A DNA stretch of 64,000 nt, from the NCBI RefSeq assembly GCF_000024125.1, contig NC_013222.1:1342501-1406500 (forward strand). The letters are read 5' to 3'. This document shows, one piece after another, positions 55,402 through 64,000 of the stretch. Each line of letters begins with the position of its first letter. Within the stretch, counting starts at the first letter, position 1. Origin of the DNA: Robiginitalea biformata HTCC2501. GTDB taxonomy: Bacteria; Bacteroidota; Bacteroidia; Flavobacteriales; Flavobacteriaceae. A program made the position numbers and the translations under genes. A model generated the notes under the pieces. It searched no databases and was not told where the DNA came from. It saw only the letters and a program-made list of their open reading frames with translations.

Positions 55402-56946
55402 TTAGTTTTCCGAGAACACCAACACGGAGAACGGGGGCAGGCTGGCAGTCAGCATCCCGTTTCGAAACCGGAAATCCCTAAAGGAAACCGGCTTGATTTT
55501 TTCCGGATTGTCAAATGTATTGTGGTCCTGTAAGTTTCCGGAGCGCAGGATTGCCGCGTCCATATCGCCGGAGACGAGCCCCTTCAGGTTGAGGGATACC
55601 GGGTGGCTCCTGGAAGCGTCGATATTTACGAGGGATATGTGCACTTTTCCCTGGTCATCCCGGGAGGCGGAAACGGAAATCGCCGGCAGATCCTCCCCGT
55701 CCAGCGCGTAGACGGGCGATTCAAAATCAGTGTCCAGCAATGTGGCATCCTGGTGCACTTTATACATATGCATGACGTGGTAGGTGGGGGTCAACAGCAT
55801 TTTTTCTTCATCCGTCAGTATCACCGCCTGCAGCACGTTGACGGTCTGGGCGAGGTTGGCCATTTTTACCCGGTCTGCATGATTGTTGAATATATTCAGC
55901 ACCAGGCCCGCAATCATCGCGTCCCGCATGGTGTTTTGCTGGAACAAAAAGCCCGGGTTGGTACCATCAACCACGTCGTACCAGCCGCCCCATTCGTCCA
56001 CCACCAGGTCCACGCGCCCCTGTGGGTCGTACCGGTCCATGATGGCCGTATGTTTTTCGATCAGTTCCTCCATGAGCCAGGAGCGCTGCATGGTCTGGAA
56101 ATATTCAGATTCGTCAAAATCAACAGATGAACCCTTATCGCTCCAATCAATGACCGAGTAGTGGTGGAGGGCCACGCCCTGCAGCATGTCATGTGGGATG
56201 TTTTTCATCAGGACCTCGGTCCAGTTGTAGTCGTCGTCGCTGGCCCCGGAGGCAATCTTGTACAAACCACCTTCTATACCGCTGTCTGAAAGGAAGGTGG
56301 CGTATTTCCGGTAGATATCCGCGTAGTACTCGGGCCGCATGTGGCCGCCGCAACCCCAGGCTTCATTCCCGATACCCCAGTATTTCACCTTCCACGGCTT
56401 GTCCCTGCCGTTCTCGCGCCTCAGGTCGGACATCGGGCTCTTCCCGTCAAAATTCGTGTATTGCACCCAGTCGGCCAGCTCCTGAACGGTACCGCTGCCG
56501 ACATTCCCTGAAATATAGGGCTCGGTTTCCAGCAATTCGCAGAGGTTCAGGAAATCGTGTGTGCCGAAACTGTTATCCTCGGTGACCCCGCCCCACCAGG
56601 TATTTACAATGGTGGGCCGGTCTGCCTTTGGGCCAATCCCGTCCTTCCAGTGGTATGTGTCCGCAAAGCACCCCCCGGGCCAGCGCAGGTTGGGGATCTC
56701 CAGGGCGCGCAGGGCGTCGACGATATCATTGCGGATTCCCGCCGTATTCGGAACCGGGCTCCCTTCGCCAACATAGAACCCGTCGTAGATACAGCGTCCC
56801 AGGTGTTCGGCAAAATGTCCGTAGATATGCCGGCTGATGGTCTCCGGTTGATCGGGTTCAACGACGCGGATGTTGGTGGCGGACTGTTGGCCGTAGCTGC
56901 TCAGGCAGCCGAGGGTCAAGAGATATACGAGCGTGAATCGGAACAT
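55402..56946 (-). CDS. Exported alpha-L-arabinofuranosidase, GH51
   Basis: 514 residues. A signal peptide (about 1-20, ending SSYGQ) sends it across the inner membrane. It releases terminal arabinose from arabinans or arabinoxylans. The acid/base Glu is in [15 protein letters not shown] and the nucleophile Glu in [26 protein letters not shown] is a typical GH51 segment. It is the first gene of the arabinose operon and provides its substrate. Confidence 0.95.
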   Translation of the reverse strand: MFRFTLVYLLTLGCLSSYGQQSATNIRVVEPDQPETISRHIYGHFAEHLGRCIYDGFYVGEGSPVPNTAGIRNDIVDALRALEIPNLRWPGGCFADTYHWKDGIGPKADRPTIVNTWWGGVTEDNSFGTHDFLNLCELLETEPYISGNVGSGTVQELADWVQYTNFDGKSPMSDLRRENGRDKPWKVKYWGIGNEAWGCGGHMRPEYYADIYRKYATFLSDSGIEGGLYKIASGASDDDYNWTEVLMKNIPHDMLQGVALHHYSVIDWSDKGSSVDFDESEYFQTMQRSWLMEELIEKHTAIMDRYDPQGRVDLVVDEWGGWYDVVDGTNPGFLFQQNTMRDAMIAGLVLNIFNNHADRVKMANLAQTVNVLQAVILTDEEKMLLTPTYHVMHMYKVHQDATLLDTDFESPVYALDGEDLPAISVSASRDDQGKVHISLVNIDASRSHPVSLNLKGLVSGDMDAAILRSGNLQDHNTFDNPEKIKPVSFRDFRFRNGMLTASLPPFSVLVFSEN

Positions 56947-56974
56947 GGTGTCGGTACTTGATGGTTGGTGATGA

Positions 56975-57003
56975 TAAAGGCCGTGAAACAGACACGGCCT
57001 TTA
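56975..57003 (-). promoter_or_regulatory. Perfect hairpin in the leader of the arabinose operon
   Basis: TAAAGGCCGTG (56975-56985) and its exact complement CACGGCCTTTA (56993-57003) with a 7-base loop, 29-57 bases before the first start codon. No T-run follows it, so it is not a clear terminator; it may affect mRNA stability, initiation or attenuation, or bind a regulator. Confidence 0.55.
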
Positions 57004-57154
57004 CCTTAACTAAAACTCAAAAAACTAATTCAAACAGTTCCGGCAACAATTCATTCCCGGAAGCACACAGAAGTGTTCTATCTACATTTCTAATGTAAGA
57101 AATCCGGCGCATTTAATCAAAAAAAGATTTTGAATTGCCTATTTTTAACAAATA

Positions 57155-57178
57155 AGGAAAAAAATGCTACTTTTTCCT
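57155..57178. promoter_or_regulatory. Inverted repeat in the ara intergenic region, candidate AraR operator
   Basis: AGGAAAAA (57155-57162) and TTTTTCCT (57171-57178) flank AATGCTAC. It lies about 55 bases before araR in the spacer shared with the arabinose operon. No consensus TAnnTTTG element was found around it. Confidence 0.45.
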
Positions 57179-57231
57179 AAAAATCATCAACACCTGCCGG
57201 GTAATTTCCCGGTCAGGTCCAGCTATTGGGT

Positions 57232-57927
57232 ATGGAATTAAATTACTATACATCGGAGGACAAGGTGCTTTTGGCTGTAGATTGCATCATTTTCGGCTTC
57301 GATAAACACCACCTTAAAATTCTGCTGGTTAAGCGGAACATAGAACCGGAAAAGGGGAAGTGGTCCCTGATTGGCGGTTTCCTCAAGCAGGATGAAAACC
57401 TGGACGAGGCAGCTGCCCGGGTGCTGGAAACGCTTACCGGCCTGCACGACATCTATATGGAGCAGCTATACGCATACAGCAAAATAGACAGGGACCCGGG
57501 AAACCGGACGATTTCGGTGGCCTACTTTGCGCTGATCGATGTAGCATCGCACCAGTTTGAAGGCGTGCAACTGGAATCCGCCCAATGGTTCGACCTGGAG
57601 GAGGCGCCGAAACTGATTTTCGACCACGACCAAATGGTGGTAAAAGCTGTTTCCCGCCTGCGTCGCAGGGCGCTTACCATGCCCATCGGCTTTGAACTCC
57701 TGCCCGAGAAGTTTACCATGCGGCAGTTGCAGACGCTCTATGAGTCCATCCTGGATAAAAAGCTCGACAAACGGAATTTTGTCAACAAAATCAATTCCCT
57801 GGACATACTGATTAAATTGGACGAGAAGGATATGACGGTTGCCCGGAAAGGGGCTTACTTGTACACGTTTGACAAGGAAAAATACGATCGGAAAGTTGCC
57901 GAGGACGGGTTTAGCTTTAAGATCTGA
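57232..57927 (+). CDS. araR: Nudix-fold transcriptional regulator of arabinose genes
   Basis: 231 residues from ATG (a TTG two codons earlier is also possible). The N-terminal Nudix-like domain binds a sugar rather than hydrolysing it: from Gly49 the box keeps Glu55, Arg63 and Gly70 but has RVLETL in place of RE-U-x-EE, losing key metal-binding Glu residues. The C-terminal part (FTMRQLQTLYESILDKKLDKRNF) is a winged helix. This matches the AraR type described in Bacteroides. It is divergent from the arabinose operon, as expected for a self- and operon-repressing regulator relieved by arabinose. Confidence 0.88.
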   Translation: MELNYYTSEDKVLLAVDCIIFGFDKHHLKILLVKRNIEPEKGKWSLIGGFLKQDENLDEAAARVLETLTGLHDIYMEQLYAYSKIDRDPGNRTISVAYFALIDVASHQFEGVQLESAQWFDLEEAPKLIFDHDQMVVKAVSRLRRRALTMPIGFELLPEKFTMRQLQTLYESILDKKLDKRNFVNKINSLDILIKLDEKDMTVARKGAYLYTFDKEKYDRKVAEDGFSFKI

Positions 57928-57968
57928 ATTGTTTTTGCCGGGGCCGCCTCCTGCCGGTCGCCCGGGTT

Positions 57969-58928
57969 TTACTTTCCATTTCCGCCTTCTTGTTTATGCG
58001 CCCGGACCTCCTCGGGGCTCAGACCCAGGAACTCGGCCGCATTGTTGTAAAAGATGTCCGCTTTTTGTTCCAGGCTCAGAAACCCGGCCGTATTGACATT
58101 CTCGATGGCCTGGTCAAAGGAGCCCTTGAAGGCCATCTGGTCTGTCCCGTACAGGATGCGCTTCCCGAACCCCGCATCCACCAGGGCTTTGAGATACGAG
58201 TGGAATTCGGCCCGGGGCAGGTTCCAACTGATCACCCCGATATCGACATAGAGCTGGGGATGGGCGTACATCAGGGCTTTCATATCCTCGAGATACGGCC
58301 AGCCGGCATGCATGATGTAGATTTTCAATTTCGGATGGGAAACCAGTACCCGTTCGATCTGCATCGGGTCGGCATTCGCCGCTCGAATCCCGGGGAAGCC
58401 CATGTACATGCCCCCGGGAGGACCTCCCGGGAAGATGTGGTACCCCACCGGGATCCCCAGGGATTCCGCCAGTTCAAAATACGGTTCCAATTCCGGGTCG
58501 TCGGCCTGGAGCCCATCGTAATAGGCAGTCATTTCGCCCATCACGTGCAATCGACCCGCCTCGTACATCCTCCTCAGGGTATCCGGCTCGGCGGTCCCCA
58601 ACCCGATCAGGACACGGTCCGGGTCCTGGTCGTACCAGTCCGGGTGGTAATTGACCACGGCTTTGACGATTCGGTGTTCCTGCATTTTTTTAAATGTCCA
58701 TTCCCTGTGCGCCTCAAGGTCCGGGGTAGTAGCGTAGGTTTTCCCGGTGATCGGATTTTGATAGGTAATCCCGAACATCCGGCTCGCCTGGCGGTAGGCG
58801 TGGACGTGCATATCGATAATAGGACCCGTGTAGGGCTCGCTCTGCGCATAGGCCGAAAACCCTGAAAACAGGAATACACAAGAGAGGATGGCTGTCTGTA
58901 TGCAACCGGGGTTGCGGTTTTTTTTCAT
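57969..58928 (-). CDS. Amidohydrolase, exported (paralogue of 17586-18536)
   Basis: 319 residues. A signal peptide (about 1-28) is followed by IIDMHVHAYR with the HxH metal motif. PVGYHIFPGGPPGG, IYIMHAGWPYLEDM and RILYGTDQMAF carry likely metal ligands (His, His, Asp). The C-terminus has IFYNNAAEFLGLS, as in the other copy. A -7 element TAGATTTG lies 25-32 bases upstream. Substrate unknown; a single-gene unit. Confidence 0.85.
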   Translation of the reverse strand: MKKNRNPGCIQTAILSCVFLFSGFSAYAQSEPYTGPIIDMHVHAYRQASRMFGITYQNPITGKTYATTPDLEAHREWTFKKMQEHRIVKAVVNYHPDWYDQDPDRVLIGLGTAEPDTLRRMYEAGRLHVMGEMTAYYDGLQADDPELEPYFELAESLGIPVGYHIFPGGPPGGMYMGFPGIRAANADPMQIERVLVSHPKLKIYIMHAGWPYLEDMKALMYAHPQLYVDIGVISWNLPRAEFHSYLKALVDAGFGKRILYGTDQMAFKGSFDQAIENVNTAGFLSLEQKADIFYNNAAEFLGLSPEEVRAHKQEGGNGK

Positions 58929-58952
58929 GGCAGGTCATTTTCTGGTAGTTCT

Positions 58953-58960
58953 CAAATCTA
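58953..58960 (-). promoter_or_regulatory. -7 promoter element of the amidohydrolase gene
   Basis: TAGATTTG on the minus strand matches TAnnTTTG, 25 bases before the ATG; no TTG at standard spacing. Confidence 0.4.
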
Positions 58961-59100
58961 ATGAAATCGTCCGTTACTCCCGTAAATCGGATACAAGTGC
59001 GTAAATTACAGATAAACAGGATGAAAGCCCGGGGAGTGAACGAAATGGAAGCTTGGCGCCGGCGCCGGGAGCCTGCTGTTAACCCTTAAAACCTATTGTT

Positions 59101-59835
59101 ATGAACCCATTATTGTTTTTTGCAGTTTTGTTATTGGTTGTCGTCCTATCCGGGATTCGCATTGTCTATGAGTACAAGCGGGCCCTGAAATTCCGCTTTG
59201 GGAAATATGTAAAAACGCTTCAGCCCGGCTTTCGCTGGATCATCCCCCTGGTGGAAACCATCCAGAAGGTGGATATCCGGGTAATTACCATCAATATTGT
59301 TTCCCAGGAAGTCATGACCGAAGACAATGTCCCCTGCAGCATCGACGGGGTGGTATTCTTCCGGATCAGGGATCCTGAAAAGGCCGTACTGGAAGTAGAA
59401 GAGTACAATTTTGCTATTACCCAGTTGTCCCAGGCTGCCCTGCGGGATGTTTGCGGGAAGGTGGAACTCGATACGATCCTCTCAAAACGGGAGGAAATGG
59501 GAAATAATATCAAGATTACGGTGGAGCAGGAAACTGCCGGGTGGGGGATCGATATCCTCGATGTGAAGATTAAGGATATACAGTTACCCGAAAACATGCG
59601 GCGGATGATGGCCAACCAGGCCGAGGCGGAACGCTCACGCCGTGCCCGGGTGATTCTGGCACAGGCCGAGGAGCAGGCGGCCGGGACCTTGCTGGCCGCC
59701 GGCAAGATGATCGACCAATCCCCGTCGGCCATTAAATTGCGGCTCTACCAGACGCTTTCGAACATCGCGGCGGAAAAGAATTCGACCATCCTGTTCCCCT
59801 TTCCCGAAGAGGCAATCCACCGGAGTTCCAAATAG
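59101..59835 (+). CDS. Slipin (SPFH/stomatin-like membrane protein)
   Basis: 244 residues: one N-terminal TM helix (about 4-21), then the SPFH domain (YEYKRALKFRFGKYVKTLQPG, DVCGKVELDTILSKREEMG) and a C-terminal helix with many Ala/Glu (ANQAEAERSRRARVILAQAEE) for oligomerisation. Such proteins form membrane microdomain scaffolds and may control proteases. No NfeD partner is adjacent, which is unusual for prokaryotic slipins. Confidence 0.92.
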   Translation: MNPLLFFAVLLLVVVLSGIRIVYEYKRALKFRFGKYVKTLQPGFRWIIPLVETIQKVDIRVITINIVSQEVMTEDNVPCSIDGVVFFRIRDPEKAVLEVEEYNFAITQLSQAALRDVCGKVELDTILSKREEMGNNIKITVEQETAGWGIDILDVKIKDIQLPENMRRMMANQAEAERSRRARVILAQAEEQAAGTLLAAGKMIDQSPSAIKLRLYQTLSNIAAEKNSTILFPFPEEAIHRSSK

Positions 59836-59898
59836 AGATAAGCCCCGGTTCCCCGGGGTGCCGATCCCCGGTTACCCGCTGGGTGTACGGGCCCCGGG

Positions 59899-60786
59899 TT
59901 ACTTCAATTTTGAATTAAAGAAATTGATTGTCCGCTCCCAGGCCAGTTTGGCGGCTTCCGCGTCGTACCGCGGGGTGGTATCGTTGTGGAAACCGTGGTT
60001 GACTTCGGGATAGAAGTGGACGGCATAGTCTTTATCATGGGCCTGCAAGGCCGCTTCGTAAGCAGGCCATCCTGCGTTGACCCGCTCATCGAGCCCGGCG
60101 TATTGCAACATCAGGGGCGCCTGGATATCCGGGACGAATTCCGCATCCGGCTGGCCGCCGTAAAAGGGCACGGCGGCCCCGAGATCGGGCAGGCGAACGG
60201 CCATCATGTTGGAGATCCAGCCCCCGAAACAAAATCCCACGACTCCGACCTTCCCGGTGCTCTGTTCGTGCGACTTCAGATACCGGAAGCCCATGATAAA
60301 ATCTTCCAGCATCTTATACCGGTCCCGTTGCCGTTGGAGGGCACGGCCGTCATCGTCATTTCCCGGGTAGCCGCCCAGAGGGGTCAGGGCATCGGGAGCC
60401 AGGGCGATATACCCCTCGAGCGCCGCCCGGCGGCAAACGTCTTCAATATGCGGGTTCAGCCCCCGGTTTTCATGGACCACAACAATTCCCGGGAGTTTGC
60501 CGGTGGCATCTGCAGGCCGGGCGAGGAGACCCCTGATGGTTCCGCCCCCCTCGGGCGACTCGTAGGTGATGTATTCCGTTTTCAGGCGGGCATCGTCCTG
60601 GGCAACCTGCAGCTTGTTCTTGTAATCCGGCATGATAAAACTAAGCAGGGACATGACCGTTATCCCCCCGACAGCATAGGTGGAGAGTTTGTCCATAAAC
60701 TGCCGTCGGCTGAGCTGGTTGTGGGCATAGGCATCGTAGAGGTCAAAGACCTCCTGGCTGATATCTTCTTTTCGCAGATTTTTCAT
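59899..60786 (-). CDS. Dienelactone hydrolase family protein, Tat-type signal
   Basis: 295 residues. A late twin-arginine motif (SRRQFMDKL, about 26-34) precedes a hydrophobic stretch, so Tat export is likely despite the long n-region. The alpha/beta-hydrolase fold shows [12 protein letters not shown], the nucleophile Cys in [10 protein letters not shown], the acid near [12 protein letters not shown] and the base His in EVNHGFHND. It resembles carboxymethylenebutenolidase; the actual substrate is unknown. It is convergent with the slipin gene; a CCCCGG/CCGGGG hairpin (59843-59858) lies between them. Confidence 0.9.
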   Translation of the reverse strand: MKNLRKEDISQEVFDLYDAYAHNQLSRRQFMDKLSTYAVGGITVMSLLSFIMPDYKNKLQVAQDDARLKTEYITYESPEGGGTIRGLLARPADATGKLPGIVVVHENRGLNPHIEDVCRRAALEGYIALAPDALTPLGGYPGNDDDGRALQRQRDRYKMLEDFIMGFRYLKSHEQSTGKVGVVGFCFGGWISNMMAVRLPDLGAAVPFYGGQPDAEFVPDIQAPLMLQYAGLDERVNAGWPAYEAALQAHDKDYAVHFYPEVNHGFHNDTTPRYDAEAAKLAWERTINFFNSKLK

Positions 60787-61163
60787 GGGATTCGTTTCGC
60801 GTTAATTCCTGACTAAAAGATACGCCTTAATTTTGACCGGACCCTGCGATTGTAGTTTTGGCGCCCTTTTACCCACTTCCAGTTGCCTGAATAACCTGTT
60901 GGCGATGGGTTCAATTGTTGTTTTTGAGTGAGTTGAGGCGCTTTTGATCCAGAAATTATGCAATTTAAATGTAAATCCGGCAGACATTTGGCAGTCCGGG
61001 GAATGGTCAGGTTCTGAAAGAAGCAGGAAAAGCGAAAGAAAGGGTTGGATTTTATTGTTTCGGTGGACAAAGTTGTGTACTTTTTAATTCACTTTAATAG
61101 GGATTTGCCAGGTAAAATGGCCAGATAAAATTTTATTTCCCGAACATCCCGAAGCCGCTATAC
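60787..61163. other. Intergenic region between dienelactone hydrolase and HD-domain genes
   Basis: No gene is supported. AT-rich, with a plus-strand TAATTTTG (60828-60835) far from any start, a partial 13-base tandem repeat (CCAGGTAAAATGG then CCAGATAAAA, near 61108-61130) and a 12-base palindrome ATAAAATTTTAT (61125-61136), 28 bases before the HD-protein ATG. Confidence 0.5.
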
Positions 61164-61766
61164 ATGGAACTGGTAAATCGTAGCGTATATCCCGACATCT
61201 GTCACCGCATCCTCGACGAACTTGACAAGAAACTCCCGGGTCACCTTACCTATCATTGTCTCGACCACACCATCGATGTTGCCAATGTATGCGACCATTA
61301 TATTTCGTATTATTCAGTAGATGACCGTATATCCGAATTGATCCGGGTGGCGGCTGTTGCCCATGATTTCGGTTATATTTATGGGCCGGAGGATCACGAG
61401 GAACGGAGTATCCTTGAAGTGGGGCCGCTGCTCCGGAAGGGATACCTCAAAAAGGAAATCGATCTGATAGAAGGTATGATCCGCGCTACCAAAGTGCCAC
61501 AGGATCCCAGCAACCTTTATGAAGAAATTCTCGCGGACGCGGACCTGGATTATTTGGGCCGGGACGACTACAATTCCCTGAGTGACGGGCTCTACAAGGA
61601 GTTTTTATATTTTGGCATAGTGAGCAGCGAGGCGGAGTGGATCAAACTTCAAATCCGATTTCTGGAAAATCACAACTACCATACGGACTGGGCAAACCGA
61701 AACCGGGTGGCCAACAAGCGGAAGGTTTTGGAAAAACTCAGGAAAAAGGCGTCTTCCGGCCTGTAG
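61164..61766 (+). CDS. HD-domain phosphohydrolase-like protein
   Basis: 200 residues. The HD motif is complete: His31 and His35 (YHCLDHT), His67-Asp68 (AVAHDFGY) and Asp125/Asp127 (ADADLDYLG), so metal binding is expected. HD proteins cleave phosphate esters, including cyclic or modified nucleotides. In many Flavobacteriia a similar HD domain is fused to a PycTM (Pycsar effector-like) domain; here a PycTM-like protein is encoded convergently 7 bases away. Its DNA looks AT-richer than the flanking catabolic genes. The substrate is unknown. Confidence 0.85.
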   Translation: MELVNRSVYPDICHRILDELDKKLPGHLTYHCLDHTIDVANVCDHYISYYSVDDRISELIRVAAVAHDFGYIYGPEDHEERSILEVGPLLRKGYLKKEIDLIEGMIRATKVPQDPSNLYEEILADADLDYLGRDDYNSLSDGLYKEFLYFGIVSSEAEWIKLQIRFLENHNYHTDWANRNRVANKRKVLEKLRKKASSGL

Positions 61767-61773
61767 AAAGTAC

Positions 61774-62310
61774 TCAATAAAGTATTGCCTCGGCTACGAT
61801 GGTTACCACGCCCAATATCATCGGGATAAAACTGTAAACCAGGTTCCTCACCGATTTATTGACATCGCTGAATTTTTTGGTGGCAATAAGGGAATTCACG
61901 TAAATCTGTGCGCCTAATTGCCCGTAAAGGTTTTTTTCATCGTTCAGCAAGTCTGCAAAACGGTCTGAAAACGACGTTATATCCCCATAATGTGTAATGA
62001 TGTCGTGAAAGAAGAACATGTTCTTGTCGAATTTTGTTTCAATCTGTGGCAAGAAACATCTGAAACTGTAAAAAATAGATCGGCAGACAAAAAAAGTAAA
62101 GCCAGCCAGGATGGCTATCAGGATGGCACTGGCGTTAAAACCCGTTTCCACGGATGTGGCGACTTCAAGGACCACCCCCAGCAGTAAGCCGTAGAAGGAA
62201 ATAATAAGGCCGGCCTTGACTTCGGAGGTCCGGTTCAGCCCGTTTATGTATCCGATGGTTGCCCAGTAAACTTCGAGTTTGTCTTCTGGAAGCAGGCGGT
62301 CTGTCTTCAT
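61774..62310 (-). CDS. PycTM (Pycsar effector-like, DUF5706-type) three-TM protein
   Basis: 178 residues from ATG 62310 (62364 gives 18 more; a near -7 sequence TAACTTTA at 62334-62341 favours the shorter form). TM helices lie at about 33-52, 60-79 and 156-176. Matches to the family as I recall it: SEVKAGLIISFYG at TM1, NMFFFHDI, LYGQLGAQIY and AKK-like ATKKFSDVNKSVR before TM3. In Pycsar defence such proteins form pores when they sense cCMP or cUMP and stop phage spread. No pyrimidine cyclase gene is beside it. Convergent with the HD gene, no overlap. Assignment rests on pattern and topology. Confidence 0.65.
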   Translation of the reverse strand: MKTDRLLPEDKLEVYWATIGYINGLNRTSEVKAGLIISFYGLLLGVVLEVATSVETGFNASAILIAILAGFTFFVCRSIFYSFRCFLPQIETKFDKNMFFFHDIITHYGDITSFSDRFADLLNDEKNLYGQLGAQIYVNSLIATKKFSDVNKSVRNLVYSFIPMILGVVTIVAEAILY

Positions 62311-62519
62311 ATGTTTGTCGGTCGGTTGCTGCCTAAAGTTAGCAATATTTGCCTTAGGCGTCATCAGTAGGAAATCGTCAGTGGAATACGCCCTGACATT
62401 CTAAAAAGGTCAACCAGCACGAATCCGGCAAATAGTGTATTTTTAAGTACATTTTACCGAATATGCCGCATTTTTTCTGTCGACACCTACGCTGCCTGTG
62501 GGGAGAATACCGTAATAGT

Positions 62520-64000
62520 ATGGTATCCGGGAGCCGGATAGTTCCCCTGCTGTCACTCCTCGTATTAATAGCCTCCTGCGGAGGAGAACAAAAAGGGGTA
62601 TCGCCCGGAAGCTCCTCCCCGACCAATGCCTATAACGAGCCCCACCGGCCGCAATTCCATTTTACCCCCCGGGAAGCCTGGATGAACGACCCGAACGGGA
62701 TGTTCTACCTGGATGGGGAATACCACCTGAGTTATCAGTTTTACCCGGATAGCACGGTTTGGGGGCCGATGCACTGGGGGCACGCCGTCTCCACGGACCT
62801 GGTGCGCTGGAAGCACCTTCCCGTGGCGCTGGCTCCGGATTCCCTGGGCTATATCTTTTCCGGGAGCGCCGTGGTGGACCATAAAAACACCTCGGGGTTT
62901 GGGAACGGCTCCGAGCCGCCGGTCGTAGCCGTATATACCTACCACAACCCCATCCTTGAAGCGGCCGGGGGCGATGATTTCCAGTACCAGGGAATTGCCT
63001 ACAGCCTGGACAAGGGCCGGACCTGGACAAAATATGCCGGGAATCCCGTACTGGCCAATGACACCGGCGTTCGCGACTTCCGGGACCCCAAGGTGTTTTG
63101 GCACGGGGAAAGCGAAAAGTGGATCATGGTCCTGGCCGTGTACGACCGGGTCAGGTTGTACGCTTCCTCCAATTTGAAAGAATGGGAATACCTGTCGGAA
63201 TTCGGGATAGAGGGGGATACCCGCCTGTGGGAATGCCCGGATCTCTTTCGGCTCAGGGTGCCGGGTACCCGGGAGGCTAAATGGGTATTGCTCGTAAGCA
63301 TCCAGCAGGAGGGGCCTTCCGGGGGGACAGGGACGTCTTACTTTGTCGGGGATTTCGACGGGACGGTGTTTACTGCTGACCCGGCGGGCCAGAAGTGGCT
63401 GGACCACGGAGCGGACAATTATGCCTTTGTCACCTGGGACAACGCCCCGACTGGTTGGGGCAGCCGGCTGGGGATCGGGTGGATGTCCAACTGGCAGTAT
63501 GCCCAGCAAGTGCCGACGGTTGCGTGGCGATCCGCAATGACGGTACCCAGGATGCTGAGCCTGGCAGAGGACTCGGGGGAGCTTGTGTTGAGTGCATTGC
63601 CCGTCCCTGCCGTTACCGGGTTGCGCGGGGCCGAAGTGCAGTTGCCCATGGAATTGCGAGACAGCATACGGGTCGAAGGAGACTTCAGCCCGACCCAATG
63701 CGATATCTCCCTGCTGGTGGACCTGGAAAATACCACCGCCAGTTCATTCGGTCTGGTTTTGAAAAATGCCGGCGGTGACCGACTCACCGTTACCTTCGAC
63801 CGATCTGAAGAAACCGTTACGGTAGATCGTACGGCCTCGGGGCCCCAGGGCTTTTCCGACGCGTTTTTTAAAGGGCCCCATAAAGCGACCGTGGACCTTT
63901 CCCAGGAGAGCCTGGACATCCGGGTCCTGCTGGATGCCGCGTCCATCGAAATTTTTGCCGATCGCGGCATCCTGAATTTCACCGATATCTTTTTTCCCGA
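62520..64000 (+). CDS. GH32 fructan hydrolase lipoprotein, C-terminus outside window
   Basis: 493 codons are visible, with no stop before the window edge. The lipoprotein signal is MVSGSRIVPLLSLLVLIASC with Cys20; an in-frame ATG at 62463 would add 19 residues before it and is less likely. GH32 catalytic residues are all present: nucleophile Asp57 in WMNDPNG, stabiliser Asp189 in RDP and acid/base Glu238 in ECPDLF. It cleaves beta-fructosides such as levan, inulin or sucrose at the cell surface. The last visible part (IRVLLDAASIEIFADRGI) is the C-terminal beta-sandwich, so little is missing. Confidence 0.95.
   Translation, partial: MVSGSRIVPLLSLLVLIASCGGEQKGVSPGSSSPTNAYNEPHRPQFHFTPREAWMNDPNGMFYLDGEYHLSYQFYPDSTVWGPMHWGHAVSTDLVRWKHLPVALAPDSLGYIFSGSAVVDHKNTSGFGNGSEPPVVAVYTYHNPILEAAGGDDFQYQGIAYSLDKGRTWTKYAGNPVLANDTGVRDFRDPKVFWHGESEKWIMVLAVYDRVRLYASSNLKEWEYLSEFGIEGDTRLWECPDLFRLRVPGTREAKWVLLVSIQQEGPSGGTGTSYFVGDFDGTVFTADPAGQKWLDHGADNYAFVTWDNAPTGWGSRLGIGWMSNWQYAQQVPTVAWRSAMTVPRMLSLAEDSGELVLSALPVPAVTGLRGAEVQLPMELRDSIRVEGDFSPTQCDISLLVDLENTTASSFGLVLKNAGGDRLTVTFDRSEETVTVDRTASGPQGFSDAFFKGPHKATVDLSQESLDIRVLLDAASIEIFADRGILNFTDIFFP

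Noticed and set aside
59843..59858. CCCCGG/CCGGGG hairpin as a terminator between slipin and dienelactone hydrolase
   Set aside because: No T-run follows on either strand, so it was not called a terminator.

Overview
This window looks like a chromosomal segment of a high-GC member of the Flavobacteriaceae (Bacteroidota). The basis is: promoters of the Bacteroidota form (TTG, about 20 bases, TAnnTTTG) in front of tRNA-Val and several genes; SusD-free but TonB-rich outer-membrane biology (ExbB-ExbD-TonB, HmuY, TonB receptor); a Nudix-type AraR regulator; DUF6607, DUF2271 and DUF4159 families; and lipoprotein signals typical of the phylum. GC-rich coding sequence with AT-rich intergenic regions fits a Robiginitalea-like genus, but that is inference from composition only. 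Everything appears chromosomal; no phage, IS element or CRISPR array was seen.

Layout. 1-722 (minus): end of a lipoprotein gene and an outer-membrane barrel gene broken by a perfect 32-bp tandem duplication. 1042-7012 (minus): gltD and gltB (glutamate synthase). 7437-8579 (minus): acyl-CoA dehydrogenase. 8844-14744 (plus): Glu/Leu-type amino-acid dehydrogenase, NhaD antiporter, then ExbB-ExbD-TonB and FolC. 14840-16450: sulfatase. 16545-17550: tRNA-Val, a 45-bp repeat array that carries a fragment of the tRNA 3' end, and a transcription unit of two very small membrane proteins. 17586-21250: amidohydrolase, LuxR-type regulator with a long TPR-like part, two small membrane proteins.

21329-29423 is a divergent iron/haem locus: TonB receptor plus HmuY on the minus strand; DUF6607, ankyrin, DUF2271 and a PepSY-flavodoxin-reductase fusion on the plus strand. 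The spacer holds a -7 element flanked by two palindromes that share a 13-base core and look like Fur-family sites. 29645-32629: TldD/TldE protease pair. 32725-40671: DUF4159, MoxR, DUF58, BatA-like, DUF4175-like and a GATase-like membrane protein, tightly packed. 40708-42375: second sulfatase. 42504-44783 (minus): KatG. 44929-48412 (plus): GIY-YIG-like protein, RpiB, and a GMC oxidoreductase with a CxxCxxCxxxC cluster followed by its gluconate-dehydrogenase-subunit-3-like partner.

48493-57927 is a complete arabinose regulon: secreted GH51 arabinofuranosidase, AraB, AraD, AraA, an exported aldose epimerase and a sodium symporter in one minus-strand operon, with the Nudix-like regulator AraR divergent. 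Together they release, import, isomerise, phosphorylate and epimerise L-arabinose. 57969-60786: second amidohydrolase, slipin, Tat-exported dienelactone hydrolase. 61164-62310: an HD-domain protein and, convergent to it, a three-TM protein of the Pycsar-effector (PycTM) type, without a visible cyclase; this is the best candidate for an unusual signalling or defence module. 62520-64000: GH32 fructanase lipoprotein, cut by the window end.
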